A stretch of 64,000 nt of DNA from Bacteroidota bacterium (GCA_023417815.1 JAEZEI010000021.1:62001-126000); one strand, 5' to 3'; counted from the first letter of the stretch, positions 36,532 through 44,882 are shown. The notes: generated by a model not told the origin, from the letters alone. Translations and numbers: made by a program.

Positions 36532-39500
36532 ATGCAACTTAAAAAGCTCCTCCCTGCCCTATTGGCCCTGATGTGTCTTGCTTTAAGCACACGCGCACAG
36601 GTTACAACCAGTAGTATGACAGGTATTGTTCTTTCAGAACAGAATCAACCTCTTGCAGGTGCCACAGTGGAAGCCGTACAGGTAAGTACAGGTACGCGTT
36701 ATTCCACCGCAACACTTAGCAGCGGACGCTTCACTCTTCCTAACATTGCTCCGGGCGGGCCTTATACGCTCACCATCACTTATTCCGGGCTTTCACCCTA
36801 TACCCGCACTGACATCATGGTTCCCCTGGGTGAAAAATTTGATATCAGCGTGAACATGGCCACAGAAGTGAAAGTGATAGAAGGTGTTGTTGTTGCAGGC
36901 AGGAGATCAGCCGTTCAGAAGACAGGCGCTTCTACCAGCGTTAGCAACCGCCAGATCGCAAATCTTCCTAATACGTCTCGCGCACTTACAGGAGTTACCA
37001 AACTTACTCCGCAAAGCAATGGGAACAGCTTCGCGGGTATGAACAGCAGGTATAATAATATCACTATCGATGGTTCCCTGTTCAATAATAACTTCGGGCG
37101 TTCAGGCGACGGGCTGGTTCCGGGTGGTTCCGCTTCTGCTATTTCTATTGATGCGATAGACCAGGTGCAGGTGAATATTGCTCCTTTCGATGTACGTCAG
37201 GCTGGCTTCGTTGGCGGTGGAATCAATGCAGTTTCACGTCGCGGTACAAATAATTTTTATGCAACCGTTTATGGATTTTTCAGAAACGAGAGCCTGAATG
37301 GAACCCGCGTTGGAGATGTTAAGATCGAAAATCCCAACCGCTCCAACAAGATCTATGGTGGAAGTATCGGCGGACCGATCATCAAGAACAAACTTTTCTT
37401 TTTCCTGAATGCAGAAAAAGAAATGAGCACCAGGCCAGGACAGATATGGCTGGCACGTACGGATGATAATGCTTCAAATCCATTGGTTACACCCGTATTA
37501 CGTTCCGACCTAGAAACCCTTGCACAATTCCTGCGCTCGGAATATAATTATGATCCAGGAGCCTTTGAAGGATATGATTTCGGGGTTGATAACTTTAAAC
37601 TTCTTGGGCGCCTCGATTGGAACATAACTGATAAACACCGCCTGAGCCTGCGGTATACCCAAAGCAGTACTGATGATGATGAGCAGGTGAATAACTCAAG
37701 CACCATTGGATCATCATTTGGAAATGGACGCCGTGCAGGACGTAATGGGGGTATGGCTTATGAGAATACAAACTTTATAAATAACACCGAGGTTAAATCA
37801 GGTGTGGTTGAGCTGAATTCAACTTTCACCAAAAGGATCTCTAACCAATTGATCGCATCATATACTGATAATAAACCAACCAGGATCCCTAACAGCGATG
37901 TTCCCTTTGTAGACATTATGCGTGATCCTAATAATGTTTATATCTCGTTCGGACGCGACCTGTTCTCCTACCAGAATTTCATTGTTGACAAGGCAACCAA
38001 TGTCTCCAATAACGTTACCGTTAACCTGGGCAAACACAGTCTTACGGTTGGTGGAAGCTATGAACACATGGAATTCCAGAATTCATTTACCAGCGGTTCC
38101 GGTGGTGGTTATTACCGCTATGCTTCTTTAGAGGATTTCCTTGAGAAAAGAGCGCCCGTGGTTTTTGCCGTTTCCTACGACCCGAACAATCCCCTTGGCA
38201 TAAAAGTTCCTTCAGCTAAATTCAACCAGCTAGGTCTTTATGCACAGGATATCTGGAGCCCCAATGCTAAGTTCCGCCTTACTTATGGCCTTCGCGTTGA
38301 TAAGCCAAGCTATCCTTACACCCCAGACCGCAACCCTGCACTTGAAGAAGTTGTCTTCCGTGATGAGAACGGGAATGATGAATCATTTGATGTTAGCCAA
38401 TTCCCTAAATCAAGGTGGCTCGTATCTCCCCGTGTTGGTTTCAACTATGATGTTGTTGGAGATAAATCAATCATCGTTCGCGGTGGTACAGGTATCTTCA
38501 CCGGTCGTATCCCATTCATCTGGCTGGTTAACCAGGTTGGTGATAACGGTATAGTGCGTGCGCAATACCAGGCTTCCAATGCGGAACTTGCGGGCATCCG
38601 CTACAGCACCGACCGTACAACTTATATTCCTGCAGATCCTCCGCCAGTTGGAGAATCCATCCCTTCAGGGTCAAGCTACAGCGCAGCTGTGCGCGATTTC
38701 AAAATGCCACAGGTATGGCGTTCAAACATTGCTTTCGAAAAAAGAATTGCTCAAAACACTTTGGTGAGCCTTGAAGGTATCTTCACCAAAATGATCAATA
38801 ACGTGTATTACAGGAATGCAAACCTTGGCGATCAAACCGGGGTTCTCGGTGGTGCTGACCCAAGGCCGGTATACAACCAGAGGTTGAATGCTAACATCTT
38901 CCGTATGTCTGTGCTTGATAACACAAGCAAAGGAATGAGTCTGTCTGTAACACCAATGATCCAGAAGAACTTCTCAAACAACTGGGAAGCTTCGATCGCT
39001 TATACCTACACTGCGGCATTTGATGTTGCAATAGGCTCAAGCGACCAGGCTGCATCAGGCTGGACAACAAACAGTATCGCAGGAAATCCAAACAGGCCGG
39101 AGCTTGGTTATTCTAACTTCTCTGTTCCGCACAGGGTGGTAGCTTTTGCCAGCAAACGTTTCTCTTATATGAGAGATAAACTGGGAACAACAGTTACTTT
39201 ATTCTATGCAGGAGCAAGCCAGGACAGGTTCCATTATCGGTATGGAGGTGATGTGAACAATGATGGGGCTACCAACGATCTTATCTATATTCCTGCAAAT
39301 CCTTCAGAGATCCAGTTCGTTGAAGGGTACAGGGTTGGAGGCGTAACCTATACTGCACAACAGCAAAGCGATGCATTCTTCGCCTACATTGAGAATGATC
39401 CATACCTGCGCAAATATAAAGGACAGGTAATGGACCGCTATGGAGCTGTTTTACCCTGGAACCATACAGTAGATCTAAGGATCCTGCAGGACTTCAGGCT

Positions 39501-39795
39501 TAAATTCGGTGAAACATCACACACCTTCCAGGTAAGTGCTGATATCACCAACCTGCTGAACCTGATCAACAAAGACTGGGGCTACCGTTACAGCTATAAT
39601 TTCGGAAGCTTCCAGGACCAGGCATTACTTGGATTGCCAACTGCATCAAACAATACAGGTGCGGAGAACTTCAACCGGAACAATCCTAAGTATACCTTTA
39701 ACCCTGACGGACCTTCAAGGGTTTACCAGCCGAATTATTCCACTGCAAGCACATGGGGCTTACAGCTCGGCGTAAGGTATATTTTTAACAGGTAA
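36532..39795 (+). CDS. TonB-dependent receptor with carboxypeptidase-regulatory-like N-terminal domain
   Basis: This 1087-residue outer membrane protein has a signal peptide (about 1-22, ending TRAQ). A beta-sandwich domain of the carboxypeptidase regulatory type follows (about 26-110, GIVLSEQNQPLAGATVEAVQ). The plug comes next (about 125-240, with GMNSRYNNITIDG and the GGGINAVSRRGTN stretch), then a long 22-strand-type barrel. No SusD partner gene is adjacent, so it is not a typical starch-utilisation pair. The barrel segment VDINNDGATNDLIY-like (around 905) is an acidic Asp/Asn loop that could bind calcium. The substrate is unknown. Confidence 0.88.
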   Translation: MQLKKLLPALLALMCLALSTRAQVTTSSMTGIVLSEQNQPLAGATVEAVQVSTGTRYSTATLSSGRFTLPNIAPGGPYTLTITYSGLSPYTRTDIMVPLGEKFDISVNMATEVKVIEGVVVAGRRSAVQKTGASTSVSNRQIANLPNTSRALTGVTKLTPQSNGNSFAGMNSRYNNITIDGSLFNNNFGRSGDGLVPGGSASAISIDAIDQVQVNIAPFDVRQAGFVGGGINAVSRRGTNNFYATVYGFFRNESLNGTRVGDVKIENPNRSNKIYGGSIGGPIIKNKLFFFLNAEKEMSTRPGQIWLARTDDNASNPLVTPVLRSDLETLAQFLRSEYNYDPGAFEGYDFGVDNFKLLGRLDWNITDKHRLSLRYTQSSTDDDEQVNNSSTIGSSFGNGRRAGRNGGMAYENTNFINNTEVKSGVVELNSTFTKRISNQLIASYTDNKPTRIPNSDVPFVDIMRDPNNVYISFGRDLFSYQNFIVDKATNVSNNVTVNLGKHSLTVGGSYEHMEFQNSFTSGSGGGYYRYASLEDFLEKRAPVVFAVSYDPNNPLGIKVPSAKFNQLGLYAQDIWSPNAKFRLTYGLRVDKPSYPYTPDRNPALEEVVFRDENGNDESFDVSQFPKSRWLVSPRVGFNYDVVGDKSIIVRGGTGIFTGRIPFIWLVNQVGDNGIVRAQYQASNAELAGIRYSTDRTTYIPADPPPVGESIPSGSSYSAAVRDFKMPQVWRSNIAFEKRIAQNTLVSLEGIFTKMINNVYYRNANLGDQTGVLGGADPRPVYNQRLNANIFRMSVLDNTSKGMSLSVTPMIQKNFSNNWEASIAYTYTAAFDVAIGSSDQAASGWTTNSIAGNPNRPELGYSNFSVPHRVVAFASKRFSYMRDKLGTTVTLFYAGASQDRFHYRYGGDVNNDGATNDLIYIPANPSEIQFVEGYRVGGVTYTAQQQSDAFFAYIENDPYLRKYKGQVMDRYGAVLPWNHTVDLRILQDFRLKFGETSHTFQVSADITNLLNLINKDWGYRYSYNFGSFQDQALLGLPTASNNTGAENFNRNNPKYTFNPDGPSRVYQPNYSTASTWGLQLGVRYIFNR

Positions 39796-39815
39796 GAGAA
39801 TTATTTAAAGCATAT

Positions 39816-39844
39816 GGCCGCATCAGTGATGCGGCCTTTTTTAT
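39816..39844 (+). terminator. Terminator of the TonB-dependent receptor gene
   Basis: The 9-bp stem GGCCGCATC / GATGCGGCC with loop AGT is followed by seven T residues. The T-run overlaps the stop codon of the converging esterase gene. Confidence 0.88.
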
Positions 39845-40644
39845 TTTCCGAACCCCCATTCCAGGAAGGCAGGCCATGCACGGGCCCATGTTGCTATATC
39901 ATGCCTTCCATCCGGTAATTCGAGATAGAGAATGTCGGAAGACGAATATCCTTTAGCCAATAATTCATTTATAAGGGCTGAAGTATCATCAATGCTGTCG
40001 ATGATCCCGTTATTATTCCGGTCGCTGGTTTCATCAAGTGTACCCACCTCGAAAAAGAATTTCATCCATGGATAATAACCGCCTTCCCGGATAAGGCGAT
40101 GCATGATCCTGTCAGTATCTTCGTTAAAATCCTCTTCTTCGTGATCCTTGTCGCGCCACCAAAGCGAGCCGCTGAAAACGCCTACCTTGGTAAATTCGGA
40201 AGGATGTTCCCACGCGATATCCAGTGCACTTAATCCACCCAATGAAAAACCTGCAAAGGCCTTTTCCTTAAATCCTTCCGGAGAAAATTCCGACCTGATG
40301 AACGGGATCAACTCCGTGAGTACAAAAGTTGAATGCAAAGGTGCGCGAGCCCCCCTGCCCTTATAATCCATACTACGCGCCGTTCCGTATTCATTTTTCC
40401 TGTCGCGGCCACAATGAATTCCGACACATAACAGTGGAGTGATCCTATCCTGGTTGTACAATTCATCCAGGATACCTGCAAAATTCATGGTCAACAGGTC
40501 CTGGCCATCATTTACCAGCAGCAGGGAGGTTTCAGCGGAAACCCCTCCCGGGGGAAGGTAGCAGTCGATGATAACATCCCTTTCCAGCGGCAGGGAGGTA
40601 ATAATATGTCGTACAGAGGTGATCTCAAATCCGGGAGTAGCCAT
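39841..40644 (-). CDS. Alpha/beta-hydrolase, esterase D / enterochelin-esterase-like family
   Basis: This 267-residue soluble hydrolase has the nucleophile Ser134 in GFSLGGLSALD and a likely catalytic His in GRHDIATWARAWPAF near the C-terminus. Between them lies DRNNNGIIDSID (208-219), which matches the 12-residue calcium-binding EF-hand loop. No signal peptide is seen, so it should be cytosolic. It lies divergently from the ATP-grasp gene, 96 bases apart. This suggests a shared regulatory region and perhaps hydrolysis of a product or precursor of the two ligases. Confidence 0.82.
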   Translation of the reverse strand: MATPGFEITSVRHIITSLPLERDVIIDCYLPPGGVSAETSLLLVNDGQDLLTMNFAGILDELYNQDRITPLLCVGIHCGRDRKNEYGTARSMDYKGRGARAPLHSTFVLTELIPFIRSEFSPEGFKEKAFAGFSLGGLSALDIAWEHPSEFTKVGVFSGSLWWRDKDHEEEDFNEDTDRIMHRLIREGGYYPWMKFFFEVGTLDETSDRNNNGIIDSIDDTSALINELLAKGYSSSDILYLELPDGRHDIATWARAWPAFLEWGFGK

Positions 40645-40740
40645 TGGCCGGCAATTTAGGCAGCAAAAACATAATTTGTTTTACTGCACATGTAAAAATA
40701 TATTTGAATACCTATCAGCCTATTCATAAATCAATTCGAA

Positions 40741-41700
40741 ATGAAGAAAATCGGAGTTTTATTCGGAAAAGAACGCAGCTTCCCAAATGCACTTATAGAA
40801 AAGATAAACAGTATGAGCCCAAAAGGGGTCATTGCAGAGGCTGTCCGCATAGAGAAAGTTATGCAGGGGGAGCCTTCCGGCTATGCCGTTATCATCGACA
40901 GAATATCGCAGGATGTGCCCTTCTATCGTGCATTCCTTAAGAATGCGGCACTGTGCGGCACAGCGGTGATCAATAATCCTTTCTGGTGGAGCGCCGATGA
41001 AAAATTCTTCAACAATTGCCTGGCAACAAAAATAAATGTGCCTGTACCAAAAACGGTGCTTATTCCTTCGCGCGATCTTCCACCTGATACAAGTTCAGAA
41101 TCCTTTTCTAACCTGGCTTACCCGCTCGACTGGAAAGCGATATTCGAATACGTAGGTTTTCCTGCCTATATGAAACCTTTTGCGGGAGGAGGATGGAAGA
41201 GCGTTTACCAATTGAACAGCCTGGAGGAATTCTTTGAAAAACATGCAGAGACCGAACAGCTTGTAATGATGCTGCAGGAAGAGATCAAATTCGAGGAATA
41301 CTACCGCTGTTATTGTATAGGTGGCAAATATGTGCGCATTATGCCGTATGAACCGCGGAATCCGTTTCACCTTCGCTATGTTTCGGATTTTAAGCCCGAT
41401 GAACAGCGTTATAAATTGATGGAAGATATTGTTCTTCGCATCTGCCGATACCTTGGCTACGACTTCAACACAGTAGAACTGGCGGTTCGTGATGGCATTC
41501 CTTATGCGATAGATTTCTGCAATCCTGCACCGGATGCGGATGTAAACAGTGTAGGCCAGGAAAATTTTGACTGGGTAGTGGAAATGGCCGCAACCTTTGC
41601 CATTGAAAAAGCAGAATCACATGTTAAGGATGCCGACAATCTTACCTGGGGTGAGTATCTTAAACGAACTGTAAATAAAAAAGAGCTTTATAAACCTTAA
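40741..41700 (+). CDS. ATP-grasp family ligase
   Basis: This 319-residue protein has the ATP-grasp layout. An N-terminal Rossmann-like part (MKKIGVLFGKERSFPNALI) precedes the ATP-binding region (GFPAYMKPFAGGGWKSVYQ and VMMLQEEIKFEEYYRC). The metal-binding end is IDFCNPAPDADV. Enzymes of this fold join a carboxylate to an amine or thiol through an acyl phosphate; RimK-type and D-Ala ligases are relatives. The GCS2-type ligase starts eight bases after it. I infer that the two make a peptide-like small molecule or amide together. The substrates cannot be told from the sequence. Confidence 0.8.
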   Translation: MKKIGVLFGKERSFPNALIEKINSMSPKGVIAEAVRIEKVMQGEPSGYAVIIDRISQDVPFYRAFLKNAALCGTAVINNPFWWSADEKFFNNCLATKINVPVPKTVLIPSRDLPPDTSSESFSNLAYPLDWKAIFEYVGFPAYMKPFAGGGWKSVYQLNSLEEFFEKHAETEQLVMMLQEEIKFEEYYRCYCIGGKYVRIMPYEPRNPFHLRYVSDFKPDEQRYKLMEDIVLRICRYLGYDFNTVELAVRDGIPYAIDFCNPAPDADVNSVGQENFDWVVEMAATFAIEKAESHVKDADNLTWGEYLKRTVNKKELYKP

Positions 41701-41708
41701 TAAATCCC

Positions 41709-42821
41709 GTGGCAAATATTTCATACAAACATTTTACCGTAGGTGTTGAAGAAGAATATATGGTGATCGATCCCCTTACCCGGGAGCTGAAAAGCCATGA
41801 ACAAAGAATTGTGCAGGAAGGTCAGAAAGTGATAAAAGATAAGGTGAAAGCCGAGATGCACCAGGCCGTTGTGGAAGTGGGAACAGACATATGCAATGAT
41901 GTTGATGAAGCCTTCATGGATGTGGCGACCTTACGTAAAACGATCAGCGGCATTGCTGATGAACTGGGCCTTTGGGTTGGCGCAAGCGGCACCCATCCCT
42001 TCAGTCATTGGGAAAGCCAGCTTATCACAGATCATGCACGATACAGCGAGATCGTGAATGAATTGCAGGAGGCAGCCCGAAGCAATCTTATTTTCGGCCT
42101 CCATGTACACGTTGGTATGGAAACACGCGAGATGGCGATGCATATTGCAAACTCTGCCCGGTATTTCCTGCCGCATATTTTTGCCCTGAGTACCAATTCT
42201 CCTTTTTGGGAAGGCAGGCTCACAGGGTATAAATCCTTCCGCACAAAAGTGTTTGAGAAATTTCCGCGCACCGGTATCCCTGATTGTTATGACAGCATTG
42301 AAGATTATGACAATTATATAAAACTGCTGGTAAAAACTAATTGCATTGACAATGCTAAAAAGATCTGGTGGGATCTCAGGGTGCATCCATTCTTCAATAC
42401 GGTTGAATTCCGGATTTGCGATATACCGATGACGGTTCATGAAACAGCAGCAATCGCTGCTCTCTTCCAGGCCATCTGCGCTAAAATATACAAGCTGCGC
42501 AGCCAGAACCTGAATTTCATAATGTACAACCGCGCCCTGCTGAATGAAAATAAATTCCGCGCCAGCCGATATGGCATTGAGGGAAGCATGATCGATTTCG
42601 GAAAGGAAATGGAGGTGAATACCCGGGTCCTTGTTTACGAACTTCTCGATTTTGTGGACGATGTAGTTCCCCACCTCGGCAGCCGCAACGCGATCTCCCA
42701 CGTTCACCGCATCCTCGAAGAAGGTACGGGTGCAGACCGGCAGCTAAAAGTTTTTGAAGAAACCAGGAACCTCCAGGCTGTTACGGACTATATTCACACA
42801 AGTTTTTTACAAGGACTGTGA
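41709..42821 (+). CDS. YbdK-type carboxylate-amine ligase (glutamate-cysteine ligase 2 family)
   Basis: This 370-residue protein starts with an alternative GTG or TTG-type codon region (the frame reads MANISYKHFTVGVEEEYMVIDP). GVEEEYMVID at residues 12-21 is the family signature. The conserved HVHVGMETREMAM, the Arg-rich WWDLRVHP and FRICDIPMT follow. The E. coli relative YbdK has weak glutamate-cysteine ligase activity. The eight-base gap to the ATP-grasp gene indicates one operon and a two-ligase pathway. The start given follows the reading frame; the codon there is GTG. Confidence 0.87.
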   Translation: MANISYKHFTVGVEEEYMVIDPLTRELKSHEQRIVQEGQKVIKDKVKAEMHQAVVEVGTDICNDVDEAFMDVATLRKTISGIADELGLWVGASGTHPFSHWESQLITDHARYSEIVNELQEAARSNLIFGLHVHVGMETREMAMHIANSARYFLPHIFALSTNSPFWEGRLTGYKSFRTKVFEKFPRTGIPDCYDSIEDYDNYIKLLVKTNCIDNAKKIWWDLRVHPFFNTVEFRICDIPMTVHETAAIAALFQAICAKIYKLRSQNLNFIMYNRALLNENKFRASRYGIEGSMIDFGKEMEVNTRVLVYELLDFVDDVVPHLGSRNAISHVHRILEEGTGADRQLKVFEETRNLQAVTDYIHTSFLQGL

Positions 42822-42828
42822 GGGTGGG

Positions 42829-42863
42829 AGGTTGGAGGTTGGAGGTTGGAGGTTGGAGGTTGG
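42829..42863. repeat. Five tandem copies of a 7-bp unit (AGGTTGG)
   Basis: Exact AGGTTGG units start at 42829, 42836, 42843, 42850 and 42857, directly behind the ligase gene. This kind of short repeat is likely to vary in copy number. Confidence 0.95.
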
Positions 42864-42870
42864 CTTAATG

Positions 42871-42898
42871 TTTATTGTTTAAGGTTTATTGTTTAAGG
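42871..42898. repeat. Two tandem copies of a 14-bp unit
   Basis: TTTATTGTTTAAGG occurs at 42871-42884 and again at 42885-42898, eight bases after the 7-bp repeat array. Confidence 0.95.
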
Positions 42899-43005
42899 TT
42901 AGAGATGCAGGTATATCTTGGCTGGTCGGGGAACTTTTTTATGATGAATTGGGAAAATTGAAGAGACGGGAGTTTTGCAAATTGTACTGAACGAACCAGG
43001 AATTT

Positions 43006-43036
43006 TTGATTCTCAAACTGTATTTCCTTATCTTTG
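43006..43036 (+). promoter_or_regulatory. Bacteroidota-type promoter of tRNA-Arg
   Basis: TTG at 43006-43008, 20 bases, then TATCTTTG at 43029-43036 matches the consensus. The tRNA starts 14 bases further on. Confidence 0.8.
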
Positions 43037-43050
43037 CCGTCCAAATTTTT

Positions 43051-43124
43051 GGCTGCGTAGCTCAACTGAATAGAGCATCTGACTACGGATCAGAAGGTTT
43101 CAGGTTTGAATCCTGACGCGGTCA
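43051..43124 (+). tRNA. tRNA-Arg (anticodon ACG)
   Basis: The acceptor GGCTGCG pairs with CGCGGTC (with two G-T pairs) and discriminator A follows. The anticodon stem TCTGA/TCAGA holds loop CTACGGA with anticodon ACG at 43085-43087. The T-arm is TCAGG-TTTGAAT-CCTGA. CCA is not encoded. The A at position 34 would be read as inosine after TadA action, by general knowledge of bacterial tRNA-Arg. Confidence 0.96.
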
Positions 43125-43128
43125 CAAG

Positions 43129-43156
43129 GCCTGGCAAGAATTGCCGGGCTTTTTTT
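43129..43156 (+). terminator. Terminator after tRNA-Arg
   Basis: The 9-bp stem GCCTGGCAA / TTGCCGGGC with a GAA loop is followed by seven T residues, five bases after the tRNA. Confidence 0.85.
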
Positions 43157-43191
43157 ATGCCGCTCGGTGAACAATTTTCAGCTCAATTAAT

Positions 43192-43471
43192 AAAATTGTC
43201 CGCTCTCTCCCATCCTATTGATGAGCTTGTGGGCTGGTGAAGTATTATATATATATATGTGTGTGTACGTATAGATACCAAATTCGACTAACTCGGCGGT
43301 TGGTTCCGTAATTGCCTGAACTCATCAGTTAGGGAAATGAAAGCCATTTGTACATCCCTTTTTGGCGGACAATTTTTATAATTCACAAAAACTCTGTTCA
43401 TGCGTGGCGGTTCGTGGCGGCAAATGGCGGGAGAATGACGGATTGACTTTCTTAAAAAGAAAAATTGTCCG
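43192..43471. repeat. Dispersed 11-12-mer in direct and inverted copies
   Basis: AAAATTGTCCG occurs at 43192-43202 and 43461-43471. The inverse CGGACAATTTTT is at 43367-43378 and pairs over 12 bases with AAAAATTGTCCG at 43460-43471. The 12-bp inverted pair could form a stem with an 81-base loop. Confidence 0.85.
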
Positions 43472-43478
43472 GGTTCAA

Positions 43479-43601
43479 CGCGATTGACAAAATCTTTGCT
43501 GAGTGCTTCAATTGTCAAACGCGATTGACAAAATCTTTGGTGAGTGCTTCAGTTGTCAAACGCGATTGACAAAATCTTTGGTGAGTTCGCGGATTGTCAA
43601 T
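43479..43601. repeat. Three tandem copies of a 41-bp repeat
   Basis: Units start with CGCGATTGACAAAATCTTTG at 43479, 43520 and 43561. The first two differ at two positions; the third diverges after GGTGAGT. Each unit contains the inverted arms TTGACAA and TTGTCAA, so each can fold as a hairpin. The unit length is not a multiple of three and no spacers occur, so it is neither coding nor CRISPR. Confidence 0.92.
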
Positions 43602-43844
43602 CTTTCTTGGACGCGAATTGGAATCTAAAATTTCCGCCATTTAAAGCATACCCCATATTCCCGGACCGGGGACCACCATCCTCCTCCCCGAGATCAAGTT
43701 CGGAAATAAATCAATACCAGGCAATTCCCCTGATTCGCCATTTTCGGGGTAGCTAATACCCCATTGTCAGCTCCTTACTTCCATCACAAATATTATTGCC
43801 CAGATCGTATGGCATAATTATAGACCTACCACTGCAAAAACATC

Positions 43845-43946
43845 ATGGTAGTTCCATTCGTAGCTCTTATAGCCGTATTACTCATCGTTGCATTCTTCAT
43901 TTTTTTCAATTCAAAAGAAAAAGACAAGGGCAACAGGCCAGGATAA
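43845..43946 (+). CDS. Possible 33-residue single-helix membrane protein
   Basis: ATG at 43845 opens a frame of 33 codons ending TAA. The product is one hydrophobic helix (VVPFVALIAVLLIVAFFIFF) followed by a charged tail SKEKDKGNRPG, a believable small membrane protein layout. The ribosome-binding site is weak (AT-rich, as usual in the phylum). It ends 18 bases before the end of the converging DUF4256 gene. Without comparative data it could also be chance. Confidence 0.4.
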   Translation: MVVPFVALIAVLLIVAFFIFFNSKEKDKGNRPG

Positions 43947-43964
43947 ATTCACCGGGGAAGAGGT

Positions 43965-44516
43965 CTACAATTTTAATTTGCCCCTGAAGCCGCGGGCAGC
44001 ATAATAGGATTGCACGCCGTTATGATATATGAATACACGGTCATACCTGCGGTCGCCAAACACAGCCCCGCCAAGTTTACGAACAGCAGGTTCGGTCTTT
44101 AACCAGCTCGACGTCTTAAGATCAAACTTTCCGAGTTTCTGCAATTTGAAGTACTCTTCTTCAGTAAGTAATTCAATACCCATTTCTTCGGCGATCCCGG
44201 TTGCACTGCCTGCAGGCTTCGCTTCCTTGCGTGCTTCAAGGGCTTCATCATCATAACAAAGACTCCTGCGGCCTGCAGGACTTTCAGCAGAACAATCTAC
44301 AAATGCGATCTCGCCTTTTGCAAAGCTTACCACGTCGGGCTCTCCCCCACTTTCTTCCATTTGCTGAAGGGTCCACAATTTTCCTGATTTGTCGAGTTTG
44401 GATTGTACTTCTTTCCATTCTATATTCTTATGGCGGGAAGCATTCTTTTCAAAACGCTTTTGAAGTGTTTCGATCAGGGTTTTCTTTGCAGATGCAGACA
44501 ATTCCTTTTTTGCCAT
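43965..44516 (-). CDS. DUF4256 family protein
   Basis: This 183-residue soluble protein matches the DUF4256 pattern. It has an N-terminal helix (LIETLQKRFEKNASRHKNIEW), then LWTLQQMEESGGEPDVV and VDCSAESPAGRRSLCYDDEALEARKE. The C-terminal part is RRYDRVFIYHNGVQSYYAARGFRG. The function is unknown. It lies 11 bases downstream of the decayed DinB gene on the same strand. Confidence 0.87.
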   Translation of the reverse strand: MAKKELSASAKKTLIETLQKRFEKNASRHKNIEWKEVQSKLDKSGKLWTLQQMEESGGEPDVVSFAKGEIAFVDCSAESPAGRRSLCYDDEALEARKEAKPAGSATGIAEEMGIELLTEEEYFKLQKLGKFDLKTSSWLKTEPAVRKLGGAVFGDRRYDRVFIYHNGVQSYYAARGFRGKLKL

Positions 44517-44526
44517 TTATTAAGAT

Positions 44527-44840
44527 TTATTGTTTCTCAATTGATTGATCCTGTCCTGCTTTTGCCAGTTTGTTGATCAAAACCACCTGGCCCAGGTGAT
44601 AATAACTATGCTCCAGCATCGCTTCAATGTTCCGTTCATAGCTTCCATACTCCTCCTTTACAAATTTCTTTTCCAGTTCTTCATCTTTCATCAGCCCAAC
44701 AAATTCTGAAAATTCTTTTGCATTATTTAAAAATGCCTGCTTTAGGTCCTCCCACGATCCGGCGGAAGAAATTTGGCGATCCACTTCCCTTCCAGGAAGA
44801 CTTCCCTAAGACGGTTGTACAACCGGTGTCCTCGCGACAT
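44527..44840 (-). pseudogene. DinB/DUF1572 family gene, internally deleted and frame-shifted
   Basis: An ATG at 44840 opens a frame reading LYNRLREVFLEGKWIA, the usual start of DUF1572/DinB-like proteins, but it stops about 17 codons later. In another frame (GTG at about 44784) the family's C-terminal half continues: SWEDLKQAFLNN, EEYGSYERNIEAMLEHSYYHLGQVVLINKL. About 50-60 residues normally found in between, including the first metal-ligand helix, are missing. The simplest account is an internal deletion that also changed frame. The 85-residue C-terminal frame might still be translated but would lack part of the four-helix bundle. Confidence 0.7.
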
Positions 44841-44882
44841 ATGTTCAATTTCCGTCTAAAATACATATATAGAGGAAGAAAT

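Larger units (their letters stand above)
43157..43844. other. Gene-poor intergenic stretch with several repeat types
   Basis: I find no convincing gene in these 690 bases. They hold a TA/TG microsatellite (about 43244-43266), three copies of an ACAATTTT-type 11-12-mer, a GTGGCGG/ATGGCGG cluster (about 43404-43431), the 41-bp repeats, and a GGGGTA-GCTAA-TACCCC hairpin (43746-43762). Frames of 70-76 codons cross the repeats on both strands but show no domain and are broken by the 41-bp period. Confidence 0.7.

Noticed and set aside
41931..42707. 258-codon frame opposite the YbdK-type ligase
   Set aside because: It lies wholly within a well-recognised gene on the other strand and shows no domain or initiation context.
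43288..43518. 76-codon leftward frame ending in the repeat region
   Set aside because: It runs through the 41-bp repeats, whose period breaks the frame, and shows no family pattern or start context.
43479..43601. Possible CRISPR array
   Set aside because: The 41-bp units are directly adjacent with no unique spacers, and no cas genes are nearby.
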